From an uncultured Prevotellaceae bacterium (GTDB taxonomy: Bacteria; Bacteroidota; Bacteroidia; Bacteroidales; Bacteroidaceae), in NCBI GenBank assembly GCA_946405695.1, contig CAMJIA010000014.1:1-31630 (forward strand): a stretch of 31,630 nt of DNA, read 5' to 3'. Positions within the stretch are counted from its first letter, which is position 1. Each line of letters begins with the position of its first letter. This document shows positions 20,297 through 28,030 of this stretch, piece after piece. The translations under genes and the position numbers were made by a program. The notes under the pieces are model-generated. The model was given only the letters and a program-made list of their open reading frames with translations, was not told where the DNA came from and ran no database searches.

Positions 20297-22367
20297 TAAG
20301 GTAGTCTTCAAAATATTGTGTGATACGTTCGTGCAGATGTACACTGGCGTGCCCTCGCATATTGTGCTCCTCACCTGGATAAGCAAAGAAGTCTGGCTGG
20401 GTACCAGCCTTGATGCAGGCGTCAAGGAACGACAGACAGTGCTGTGGTACGACGGTATTGTCGTTATAACCTGTAATAATCTGGAGCTTTCCCTTCAGGT
20501 TGCCTGCCTTGTTGATGAGGCTTGTCTTCTCATAACCCTCCGGATTCTGCTGTGGAGTGTCCATGTAGCGCTCGCCGTACATCACCTCATACCATTTCCA
20601 GTCGATGACAGGACCACCAGCGACACCAACCTTGAAGACGTCGGGGTAGTTGAGCATCAGTGATATGGTCATGAAACCACCGAACGACCACCCGTGAACG
20701 CCGAGTTTGTCGGCATTGACATAGGGTAGGCTTTTCAGATACTCCACACCCTTCATCTGGTCTTGCATCTCTATCTGTCCCAACTGGCGGAAAGTCGCCT
20801 GTTCGAAGTCGCGACCACGGTGTTCGCTGCCGCGATTGTCGAGGATAAAGACGATATAACCTTTCTGTGCCATATAAGTCTCCCACGAACGACTGGCCCA
20901 ATGCCAGCCAGCCTCCACGTTGTGAGCGTGAGGACCACCATAGACATAAACTACGGTGGGGTATTTCTTTGCTGGGTTGAAGTTATAAGGCTTTACCATG
21001 CGATAATAAAGGTCGGTTACACCATCTGCAGCCTTGATGCTGCCACACTCGAAGATGGGCTGCTCGTAGCCCTCCCAAGGATCAGAAGCCGTGAGCAGAC
21101 GCGTGGCTCTGGCTGCCGAACTGCCAGACACACTGAGCACGCTGATGTTGCGTGGCTGGGTGGGGGACGAGTGGCGGTCGAGCACGTAACTGCCTGATGC
21201 CGACAGTTCTCCGTGATGCACACCATCTTCCGTTGTCAGCTGTGTCATCTTGCCGTTGTTGACGTTGACGCTATAGATATGCCGGTGCAACGGGTGGTAT
21301 TTGTTGCCTTCGATGATGATGCTCTTCTGCTTAGCGTTGAATCCGAGGACGTTCTGCACCACCCACGGACCACTGGTGAGTTGACGCAACAGTTTTCCCT
21401 CCTTATTATATAAATATAGGTGGTTGTATCCGTCACGCTGACTCTGCATGATGAATTTGTCACTGTCCCAAGGCAGGAACTGGATGGGATGCAGGGGTTC
21501 GACATATTTGTCGCTCGTCTCGCGATAGAGTTCTGCGATGCGCTCGCCTGTTGTGGCATTGTAGCTCACAAGGCGGCAGTCGTTCTGGTCGCGGTTGAGC
21601 TCGAACATATAGATGGTCTTGTTGTCCGGACTCCACGCAATGTTGGTGAAGTAGATGGGGGTAGAGGTGGCTGCAGAGTCACCACATATGGAACCAACAG
21701 GTGTCTTGAGATAGACGGTCTTGTCGGTGTTGATATCATAGACGCCGACTGTCACTATGTGGGCATTCATGCCTGCCATGGGGTATTTGTCGGGCTCGTA
21801 GGTTGCTGCACGTGGGAAAATATTCACCTGCGGATAGTCGGTCACCATGCTCTGGTCCATGCGGTAGAAGGCCAAACGCTGTCCATCAGGACTCCAGAAA
21901 GTGCCTTTGTCGATGCCGAACTCATTGCGGTGTACGGATTGCCCATACACAATCTCACGACTGCCATCGATGGTCAACTCGTCCTCCTTGCCCTGCGCGT
22001 CAACGACATACAGCTGATGGTCCTTGATGATTGTTGTGGCTTTCGCACCGCCTTTCCGTTTGTTGTTCTCATCGTCGGTAAGAGGACGGATGTCTTTACC
22101 TGTCTTCTTGTCAACGAGGAAACACTGCTCCTTGTCGATGCGTACCAGTTCGTCCCCCCACCATGCATACCATTTGTTCTCTGGCTGCAGATTACGGTAG
22201 TTGCGGCCACCGAAGTTCAGGTCCTCAAGGGAGAATAGCTTCTGCATTTTATCAAATAGCATGTCAATGATTTCCTCAGCCTTTTTGTCTTCCTGTTTGT
22301 TCTCTTGAGCATTTATTGAGAGAGGCAATACGAGAAAGACTAAGAAGAGTAGGCGTTTAATCTTCAT
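20292..22367 (-). CDS. Dipeptidyl peptidase IV-type serine peptidase (S9 family), exported
   Basis: The enzyme should remove N-terminal dipeptides (Xaa-Pro or Xaa-Ala) from peptides in the periplasm. Starting at the third of three adjacent ATGs (22365-22367) gives 691 residues with a signal peptide (MKIKRLLFLVFLVLPLSINA). A beta-propeller domain (about 60-450) has the DPP-IV text RNEFGIDKGTFWSPDG and AFYRMDQSMVTDYP. The alpha/beta-hydrolase domain carries YVYGGPHAHNV, Ser561 in GWSFGGFM, Asp636 in GYNDNTVVP and probably His677 in SVHLHERITQYF. The open frame runs upstream to 22730 but that part only mirrors the rlmL repeat tail and lacks a leader. It overlaps the rlmL stop by 11 bp (17 bp from the first ATG). 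A related S9 dipeptidyl-peptidase with different P1 preference is possible. Confidence 0.93.
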   Translation of the reverse strand: MKIKRLLFLVFLVLPLSINAQENKQEDKKAEEIIDMLFDKMQKLFSLEDLNFGGRNYRNLQPENKWYAWWGDELVRIDKEQCFLVDKKTGKDIRPLTDDENNKRKGGAKATTIIKDHQLYVVDAQGKEDELTIDGSREIVYGQSVHRNEFGIDKGTFWSPDGQRLAFYRMDQSMVTDYPQVNIFPRAATYEPDKYPMAGMNAHIVTVGVYDINTDKTVYLKTPVGSICGDSAATSTPIYFTNIAWSPDNKTIYMFELNRDQNDCRLVSYNATTGERIAELYRETSDKYVEPLHPIQFLPWDSDKFIMQSQRDGYNHLYLYNKEGKLLRQLTSGPWVVQNVLGFNAKQKSIIIEGNKYHPLHRHIYSVNVNNGKMTQLTTEDGVHHGELSASGSYVLDRHSSPTQPRNISVLSVSGSSAARATRLLTASDPWEGYEQPIFECGSIKAADGVTDLYYRMVKPYNFNPAKKYPTVVYVYGGPHAHNVEAGWHWASRSWETYMAQKGYIVFILDNRGSEHRGRDFEQATFRQLGQIEMQDQMKGVEYLKSLPYVNADKLGVHGWSFGGFMTISLMLNYPDVFKVGVAGGPVIDWKWYEVMYGERYMDTPQQNPEGYEKTSLINKAGNLKGKLQIITGYNDNTVVPQHCLSFLDACIKAGTQPDFFAYPGEEHNMRGHASVHLHERITQYFEDYLK

Positions 22368-23898
22368 CATCATTGTCGAAACGTCGGTTGTTTTTCTTAA
22401 AAGTCTTTTTGAAGTCACGGGAGTTTCTAGAGTCTCTGGAGTTTCTGGAATCTCTAGAGTTCCTGAAGTCTTTGGAATTCCTGTTGTCTCTAGAATATTT
22501 AGAACCTCTAGTATCTCTAGAACCTCTATCTTCCCTGGGCTCTCTACGCTCTTTGTTCTCTTTACGCTCCAGCGAGCGGAACTTAAATGAGCGGATGTCT
22601 GCCTCGGCATTCTCTTGCTCTTCGTCCAGGCGTTTCTTGAACTCACGGTTCTGCTTGAAACGACGCTTTTCTGCCATCTGACGTTTCTCTTCGTCCGTCT
22701 TAACGACGCCGCCTTCTTCACGGAAAACACTCATCTTGCCGTCGAACATCTGGTACTTACGGAACTCGCACTCCAAAGAACCATTGAATACAGGAATCTT
22801 GATGCTGGGCTTTAGGCCAATCTGGGCAAAGCACTCTTCACGATAGGAGAGGACCCATGCCTCATTGCCTGTGAACTGGTGCTTCAGGCGCTCGCCAATC
22901 ATCTTATAGGTGCCCAGCAGGTCGGGCGTAGAGATACGCTCGCCATAGGGTGGGTTCGTTACCATGATGCTCTTATTTTTTGGCTGGGTGAAGTCCTTGA
23001 AGTCGCGCTCCTCGACAGTGATGTCACTGGTAAGTCCTGCTGCTTTTGCGTTCAGACGGGCAGTATTGACAGCTTTGATGTCAACATCGTAGCCATAGAT
23101 ATGGTGATTGAACTCACGCTCTTGAGAGTCGTCATTGTAAATCTTGTCGAAGAGGTCAGCGTCGAAGTCAGGCCACTTCTCAAAAGCAAACTCCTTGCGG
23201 AAGAGGCCGGGAGCCATGTTGTGGGCAATGAGTGCAGCTTCGATGAGCAACGTGCCAGAGCCGCACATGGGGTCGATGAAGTCGCACTCGCCATGCCAGC
23301 CTGTCATCAAAATCATACCTGCAGCCAATACCTCATTGAGGGGTGCCTCGACAGACTCCTGACGATAGCCGCGACGGTGCAGGGACTCACCGCTAGAATC
23401 AAGACACAGCGTACACTGGTCCTCTGCAATATGGATGTGCAGGCGGATGTCGGGGTTGGAAATGCTGATATTGGGACGTTGACCTGTGCGCTCGCGGAAC
23501 TGGTCAACGATAGCATCCTTGACCTTGTATGCTACGAACTTCGAGTGGCGGAACTCTTCCGAGAATACTACTGAGTCGACGGCAAAGGTCTTGTCGAGTG
23601 CAATGTATTCGCTCCAGTCGATATCTTTCACGCCTTCATAGACGTCGTCGGCAGAGAGCGCATGGAAGTGCTTGATAGGTTTTAAAATACGTATTGCAGT
23701 GTGTAGTTGGAAATTAGCGCGATACAAGAGTTCTTTGTTGCCCTTGAAGGACACCATTCGGCGTCCTGTCTGTATATCGCTTGCGCCCAGTTTCGCTAAC
23801 TCCTTCGCTAAGACGGGTTCTAAGCCCATAAAGGTCTTGGCGATGATTTCAAATTCTTCTCCCACAGGTTGCACTGTGGTGTTGCTTTCTTGTACCAT
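22357..23898 (-). CDS. rlmL: RlmL-type 23S rRNA guanine-N2 methyltransferase (THUMP), with repetitive basic tail
   Basis: Starting at ATG 23896-23898 the protein has 513 residues. It begins with a ferredoxin-like/THUMP module (FMGLEPVLAKELAKLGA at 23-39, continuing to about 170). A Rossmann methyltransferase domain of the UPF0020 type follows, with SAM motif DPMCGSGTLLIEAAL (209-223) and catalytic NPPYGER (315-321). This matches the N-terminal half of E. coli RlmL, which methylates G2445 of 23S rRNA; the RlmK half is absent. After residue 395 comes a charged linker and, at 459-498, a tri-residue repeat (NSR, DSR, DFR and the like) encoded by 9-bp DNA units. It is probably an RNA-binding tail. 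Its end overlaps the S9 peptidase start. The promoter at 23924-23955 gives a leader of about 20 nt. Confidence 0.92.
   Translation of the reverse strand: MVQESNTTVQPVGEEFEIIAKTFMGLEPVLAKELAKLGASDIQTGRRMVSFKGNKELLYRANFQLHTAIRILKPIKHFHALSADDVYEGVKDIDWSEYIALDKTFAVDSVVFSEEFRHSKFVAYKVKDAIVDQFRERTGQRPNISISNPDIRLHIHIAEDQCTLCLDSSGESLHRRGYRQESVEAPLNEVLAAGMILMTGWHGECDFIDPMCGSGTLLIEAALIAHNMAPGLFRKEFAFEKWPDFDADLFDKIYNDDSQEREFNHHIYGYDVDIKAVNTARLNAKAAGLTSDITVEERDFKDFTQPKNKSIMVTNPPYGERISTPDLLGTYKMIGERLKHQFTGNEAWVLSYREECFAQIGLKPSIKIPVFNGSLECEFRKYQMFDGKMSVFREEGGVVKTDEEKRQMAEKRRFKQNREFKKRLDEEQENAEADIRSFKFRSLERKENKERREPREDRGSRDTRGSKYSRDNRNSKDFRNSRDSRNSRDSRNSRDFKKTFKKNNRRFDNDDED
22415..22567. repeat. 9-bp tandem repeat array (TCTCTAGAG type) in the rlmL tail
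   Basis: From about 22424 the plus strand divides cleanly into 9-bp units such as TTTCTAGAG, TCTCTGGAG, TCTCTAGAG, TCTCTAGAA, TATTTAGAA and CCTCTAGTA, decaying toward 22567. CTAG occurs at 22427, 22454, 22490, 22508 and 22517, all multiples of 9 apart. The coding strand reads the unit as xxx-TCT-AGA, giving x-Ser-Arg triplets. The composition differs from the rest of rlmL. Confidence 0.88.
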
Positions 23899-23923
23899 TA
23901 TGTAAGTATGTGAAAATATGGTG

Positions 23924-23955
23924 CAAAGGTACGAATTAGTGAGCAAAAAAACAAA
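23924..23955 (-). promoter_or_regulatory. Promoter of the rlmL operon
   Basis: On the minus strand TACCTTTG (23924-23931) and TTTG (23952-23955) are 20 bp apart, matching the Bacteroidetes -33/-7 pattern. It is the only good promoter for the minus-strand run rlmL, S9 peptidase, serB, purD, membrane protein and yqaA. Confidence 0.8.
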
Positions 23956-23970
23956 TAAACGCTACATTAT

Positions 23971-24002
23971 TTTGGTTTTTCCAAAAAGTTTTCGTAACTT
24001 TG
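23971..24002 (+). promoter_or_regulatory. Promoter of the histidine kinase-DUF5686 operon
   Basis: TTTG at 23971-23974 and TAACTTTG at 23995-24002 are separated by 20 bp, and the kinase ATG follows 23 bp later. Its -33 element is 15 bp from that of the divergent rlmL promoter, so the two polymerase sites sit back to back. Confidence 0.8.
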
Positions 24003-24025
24003 CGCAATCATAAGTACTTAGCCGG

Positions 24026-25285
24026 ATGAGCACAATAGGAATTCTTCCTTTGATGGCCGTTGCCGACTGGATGCAGTTAGACATCTTGTTTTGGCTGATA
24101 GCGCTTCCTTTGGTAGTGCTTTTGCTCGTCGTTCTGATTTGGCAGCAGCGCCAATACAGAACGCTTCAGGCTGATCGGAAAATCTTAGATGCCGTCAAGC
24201 ATCGTACGATAGAATATGATCTGGTATTGAAGGCCATGAAGTTGGCCGTATGGCATATTGACGTTCAGGAACGTACTATTACCTATGACAGTGACTATCG
24301 TGATGCATTAGACAGTCCTTCTGTTCCGCCAGGCTCTGATGTGGAACTCTTTTGCAATAACCTGTTGCCGGAGGATAAAAAGCGTATTGCAGCACGCATG
24401 GTTGATTTGGTGGAAGGTCGTACGGATCATGTTCATGAGCAATATCAGGCCTATTCACCTTCTGATGGTACTACAACGTGGGGAGAAACATACGCTGTTG
24501 TTGACAAACGTGATGCCAATGGTCGTCCGTTGACGGTAGTCGGTACGTCCATGCGTATTGATAAACAGAAGGAAATTGAGATGGCACTCATCAAGGCCCG
24601 TAATCAGGCAGAGGAGAGTGACCGTCTGAAGACGGCTTTCCTGGCGAATATCAGTCATGAGGTACGTACGCCGCTGAATGCTATTGTTGGTTTTAGTGAG
24701 GTGTTGGCCGGTGACCCGACTGACGGTGAACGTGAACAGCTGTTCGCACTGATACGTCAGAACAATGCCCAACTTTTGCGCCTCTTCGACGATATGGTCA
24801 ATATGTCAAAGTTGGAGGCTGGTGGTGAGTCTGTTCAGAAGACGACCTTCCTCATGGAAGACTTGTTGCGTGAGTTGGTGGAAAAGTTTACTCCACAGGC
24901 TGCTGAGAAGCATTTGACACTGACTATCGACAGCCATTCGGAGGCTCTGCAACCCTTTACAGATCGTGATTGTCTGATGCAGATACTCAGTCATTATGTG
25001 GATAATGCATTGAAATTCACCACACAAGGCGGGGTTACGATAGGTTGTAATCTTGAAGTGGGTAATATGCGTGTATGGGTGCGTGACACCGGAAAGGGCA
25101 TTGAGCCGCAATTCTGTGGCGATAAGCTCTTTGAGCGTTTTGTAAAGATAGATGAGTTTGAACAAGGTACCGGTCTTGGACTGAGCATCTGCCGTAGTCT
25201 GTCTCTCACGTTGGGTGGAAAAGTCGGAATGGAGTCAGAAGTCGGACGTGGTTCACAGTTTTGGGTTGATGTGCCCTATAAATGA
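24026..25285 (+). CDS. PAS-containing membrane histidine kinase without adjacent response regulator
   Basis: In 419 residues the order is: one membrane helix (about 19-39, LDILFWLIALPLVVLLLVVLIW), a coiled segment, a PAS-like domain (about 65-182, ending TVVGTSMRIDKQKE), a dimerisation/phosphoacceptor helix with His211 in FLANISHEVRTPLNAIVGFSE, and an ATPase domain with N-box HYVDNALKF (Asn327), G1 DTGKGI (354-359) and G2 GTGLGLS (381-387). Because there is only one helix near the N-terminus and no large periplasmic loop, the sensing part is likely cytoplasmic. No receiver domain or regulator gene is near, so it is an orphan. Its stop overlaps the next start as ATGA, tying it to the DUF5686 outer-membrane protein. 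Confidence 0.93.
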   Translation: MSTIGILPLMAVADWMQLDILFWLIALPLVVLLLVVLIWQQRQYRTLQADRKILDAVKHRTIEYDLVLKAMKLAVWHIDVQERTITYDSDYRDALDSPSVPPGSDVELFCNNLLPEDKKRIAARMVDLVEGRTDHVHEQYQAYSPSDGTTTWGETYAVVDKRDANGRPLTVVGTSMRIDKQKEIEMALIKARNQAEESDRLKTAFLANISHEVRTPLNAIVGFSEVLAGDPTDGEREQLFALIRQNNAQLLRLFDDMVNMSKLEAGGESVQKTTFLMEDLLRELVEKFTPQAAEKHLTLTIDSHSEALQPFTDRDCLMQILSHYVDNALKFTTQGGVTIGCNLEVGNMRVWVRDTGKGIEPQFCGDKLFERFVKIDEFEQGTGLGLSICRSLSLTLGGKVGMESEVGRGSQFWVDVPYK

Positions 25286-27795
25286 AAATGATAAGAACGA
25301 TAGGATTATTGTTGTTGCTGATGTTCCTGCAGCCTTTGCATGCACAGGATGTTATCAAGGGACATGTTGTTGATGAGGCAACGGGTGAAGGCATTGGTTT
25401 TGCTAGTGTGCAGTATAAGGGACTTAACTTAGTAGCCATCACAGACCCGCAAGGTTATTTCACTATCCGTTTGTTGAAAGGCAAGCGGTTGACCATCAGT
25501 GTGTTGGGTTATAAGACTCGTATCGTTGATGTGTCTGGTGACAGCGAAAAGCTTTTTGTCTCATTGCGACAGGATGCCAAAGCGTTGAAGGAGGTAACAG
25601 TCAAGAAGAAGCGTACGCGCTACAGCAGAAAGAATAATCCTGCTGTAGAACTGATGAAACGTGTCATTGCGAACAAGAAACGTACAAACTTGGATTTACG
25701 TGACTATTATCAGTATAACAAATACCAGAAGCTTACGTTGGCATTCAACGATGTCAATCCTGAGATGCTTACTAATCCTAAGTACAAAAAGTTTCCGTGG
25801 CTCATCGATCAGGTAGAGGTCAACAAGTTGACTAATAAATTGATATTGCCTGTCAGCGTCGATGAAACAGTCATCCAGAAGGTGTACCGACGTAGTCCTC
25901 ATGATGAGAAGAATATCGTCAAAGGCCAGCGCTCTGCGGGTATCAATGACTTTTTCCAGACTGGTGAGATACTGAACACCGTCACCAAGGATATCTTTAC
26001 CGACATCAATATCTATGATGATCAGGTTCGTATCCTCCAGCATCCTTTCATGTCACCTATCAGTGATGGTGCCATCTCGTTCTATCGTTTCTATATCGAG
26101 GACACACTTGCTGTTGATCGTGACAGCTGCATCCACCTGCACTTCCTTCCCAACAACCAGCAGGACTTCGGATTCCGTGGTGACCTGTATGTGCTGAAAG
26201 ACTCGTCGTGTCAGGTGAAACGCTGTGAACTCATTCTTCCCAATCAGACTGATGTGAACTTTGTGGAGAATATGAAGCTGGTGCAGGAGTTTACCCAACT
26301 GCCTACTGGCGAATGGGTGCTGTCTGTGGACGACATGATTGTGGAGATGGCGCTCTTTGACTTCCTGCAGAAAGGTGTTGCCATCAAGACCACCCGACTT
26401 TCTGACTATGCATTTGATGAGATTCCCAAGCAGTTGTTCCGCGGTAAGGCTAAGACGACGATTGATCCCGATGCCGAGATGCAGGATGACGCTTTCTGGC
26501 AGCAGCACAGGAAGGTGGACTTGACGGAGAGTGAGGAGTCGATGAGCTCTTTCCTTGACGGTATGCAGACCGTGGGAGGCTTCAAATATATTCTGGCCGG
26601 TTTGAAACTGCTCATGGAGAACTACTTAGAAACAGGCAAGAAGAGTAAGGTGGATATTGGTCCTGTAGCCTCTATGCTGAGCACAAACTTCATTGATGGA
26701 CTGCGTACTCGTTTTGGTGCACAGACCACAGCTAACCTCAATCCTCATCTCTTCTGGAAAGGCTATATAGCACGTGGCTGGAAGAGCAAGAATACCTATT
26801 ATAACGGGGAGATGACGTGGTCACTCAACAGGAAGAAATATACACCTGAAGAATTCCCGAAGCGGAATATCTCGTTCCAAAGCACCTATGATGTCATGTC
26901 GCCTTCCGATAAGTTCCTCAGTACTGACAAGGACAACCTCTTTACTGCCTGGCGATGGGCCAAGGTGGACAAGATGATGTTCTATAATCGCCAGAAGTTG
27001 ACCTTCGAGCGTGAGGAACAGTGGGGTCTGCGCACTTTGTTCAGTGCCAAGACCGAGGAAAACGAGGCTGCTGGTAATATGCCCTATTTCAAGTTCCGTA
27101 CCACAGAACTGCGTGGTGAGATAGAGTATAGTCCTGGAGCTTTATATGTCAACTCCAAGATGAAACGCCATAAGGTGAACCGCGAAGCCCCCATCTTCAC
27201 CGTCAGCCATAGTGTCGGTGTCAAGGGCTTGCTAGGTGGCGACTACGCCTACAACTATACCGAGGCCAGCATCTTCAAACGTTTCTGGTTTGGCTCATGG
27301 GGACGCATCGACCTCTTTACCCGTGCTGGTGTGCAGTGGAACCAGGTGCCTTTCCCGCTGTTATGCATGCCGGCGGCAAACCTGTCGTACTTCAGTCATA
27401 AGCACATGTTCAACCTGATCAACAATATGGAGTTTATGAATGACCGCTTTGTCAGTGTCGATTTCAACTGGGACATGCAAGGAAAAATCTTCAATCGCAT
27501 ACCATTGATTCGCCGCCTTCACTGGCGTGAGTATGTGGGTGCCAAGATGTTGTGGGGCGCACTGTCAAACAAGAACAATCCCTATCTGGAGGAGAATGCC
27601 GGTAGTAAGATACTGGTGCCATTCCCTGAACAGACGCGTATCATGAATCCCGATATCCCCTATTGGGAAATCTCGCTGGGTATCCGTAGTATCTTCCGTT
27701 TCTTCCAGGTGGAATATGTGCGTCGCATGAACTATAACGAGAACCGTTTCGGGCCTAAGAATAGTGTGCGTCTTGGCTTTACGCTGATGTTCTGA
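25282..27795 (+). CDS. DUF5686 outer-membrane protein with carboxypeptidase-regulatory-like domain
   Basis: The 837-residue product has a signal peptide (to about residue 21, PLHA-QDV) and then a carboxypeptidase-D regulatory-like beta-sandwich (about 24-100, IKGHVVDEATGEGIGFASVQ and GYFTIRLLKGK). A basic stretch KKKRTRYSRKNNPAVELMKRVI opens the DUF5686 region. The rest is a long beta-rich part with aromatic strands, ending in NSVRLGFTLMF, a terminal Phe typical of outer-membrane barrels. There is no TonB plug, so it is not a SusC-like receptor. DUF5686 has no established biochemical role that I can name. The 4-nt overlap with a histidine kinase suggests shared control or a sensing partnership. 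Confidence 0.85.
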   Translation: MKMIRTIGLLLLLMFLQPLHAQDVIKGHVVDEATGEGIGFASVQYKGLNLVAITDPQGYFTIRLLKGKRLTISVLGYKTRIVDVSGDSEKLFVSLRQDAKALKEVTVKKKRTRYSRKNNPAVELMKRVIANKKRTNLDLRDYYQYNKYQKLTLAFNDVNPEMLTNPKYKKFPWLIDQVEVNKLTNKLILPVSVDETVIQKVYRRSPHDEKNIVKGQRSAGINDFFQTGEILNTVTKDIFTDINIYDDQVRILQHPFMSPISDGAISFYRFYIEDTLAVDRDSCIHLHFLPNNQQDFGFRGDLYVLKDSSCQVKRCELILPNQTDVNFVENMKLVQEFTQLPTGEWVLSVDDMIVEMALFDFLQKGVAIKTTRLSDYAFDEIPKQLFRGKAKTTIDPDAEMQDDAFWQQHRKVDLTESEESMSSFLDGMQTVGGFKYILAGLKLLMENYLETGKKSKVDIGPVASMLSTNFIDGLRTRFGAQTTANLNPHLFWKGYIARGWKSKNTYYNGEMTWSLNRKKYTPEEFPKRNISFQSTYDVMSPSDKFLSTDKDNLFTAWRWAKVDKMMFYNRQKLTFEREEQWGLRTLFSAKTEENEAAGNMPYFKFRTTELRGEIEYSPGALYVNSKMKRHKVNREAPIFTVSHSVGVKGLLGGDYAYNYTEASIFKRFWFGSWGRIDLFTRAGVQWNQVPFPLLCMPAANLSYFSHKHMFNLINNMEFMNDRFVSVDFNWDMQGKIFNRIPLIRRLHWREYVGAKMLWGALSNKNNPYLEENAGSKILVPFPEQTRIMNPDIPYWEISLGIRSIFRFFQVEYVRRMNYNENRFGPKNSVRLGFTLMF

Positions 27796-27821
27796 GAATG
27801 ATGCTGCTTAGGGATAGAAAT

Positions 27822-27909
27822 GAAAAAAGGCTAAAAATATCTCACGACATCCTTAGCCTTAGCTTCTAACTAACTTATTATCAACTATTCATTACTCATT
27901 CTGTTTTCT
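27822..27909 (-). ncRNA. Candidate small RNA on the minus strand, about 90 nt
   Basis: A -7-like element (TAACTTTG, 27914-27921) is followed on the minus strand by about 50 nt without a reading frame. Next comes a hairpin with exact 8-bp arms AAGGCTAA (27853-27860) and TTAGCCTT (27827-27834), then a run of six T (27823-27828, sharing its first two with the arm). That is promoter plus intrinsic terminator with no gene between. The -33 box is not clear and the terminator loop is 18 nt, so this is tentative. It would converge on the DUF5686 message. Confidence 0.35.
27823..27860 (-). terminator. Intrinsic terminator-like hairpin, oriented to stop minus-strand transcription
   Basis: The arms AAGGCTAA / TTAGCCTT are perfect complements with an 18-nt loop. 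The T-run lies only on the minus-strand side (A-run before the first arm on plus). For the plus-strand DUF5686 transcript the hairpin is not followed by T residues, so it would be a poor terminator in that direction. Confidence 0.55.
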
Positions 27910-27913
27910 GGTG

Positions 27914-27921
27914 CAAAGTTA
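27914..27921 (-). promoter_or_regulatory. Candidate -7 element facing away from the LacI gene
   Basis: The minus strand reads TTCGTAACTTTGCACC, with TAACTTTG matching TAnnTTTG and flanks very like the rlmL promoter (TTCGTACCTTTGCACC). The AT-rich region upstream (ATTATATATATATTC) has no TTTG at 19-20 bp. Confidence 0.45.
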
Positions 27922-27965
27922 CGAAGAATATATATATAATGTAGCAGAAAAACAGAAAAAATACA

Positions 27966-27979
27966 CGTAAACGTTTGCG
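27966..27979. promoter_or_regulatory. LacI-type operator candidate on the lacI-family promoter
   Basis: CGTAAAC-GTTTGCG is a 14-bp palindrome with a single mismatched pair and a central CG, the usual form of a LacI/GalR family operator. It contains the TTTG -33 box (27974-27977) of the downstream LacI-family gene, so binding would block polymerase. This points to autorepression. Confidence 0.65.
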
Positions 27980-28005
27980 ACTTTGCATGTTTTTTGCTAC
28001 CTTTG
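27974..28005 (+). promoter_or_regulatory. Promoter of the LacI-HTCS pair
   Basis: TTTG (27974-27977) and TACCTTTG (27998-28005) are 20 bp apart; the LacI-family ATG is 25 bp downstream. Its -33 box lies within the palindrome at 27966-27979. Confidence 0.8.
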
Positions 28006-28030
28006 CAGAGGCTAACTATTTCGACTAACC

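Noticed and set aside
21420..22238. 272-codon open frame on the plus strand
   Set aside because: Antisense to the S9 peptidase; Val/His-rich shadow translation without motifs or a promoter.
22374..22730. N-terminal extension of the S9 peptidase
   Set aside because: It is an out-of-frame reading of the rlmL 9-bp repeat tail and would bury the signal peptide.
22879..23574. 231-codon open frame on the plus strand
   Set aside because: Antisense to the methyltransferase domain of rlmL.
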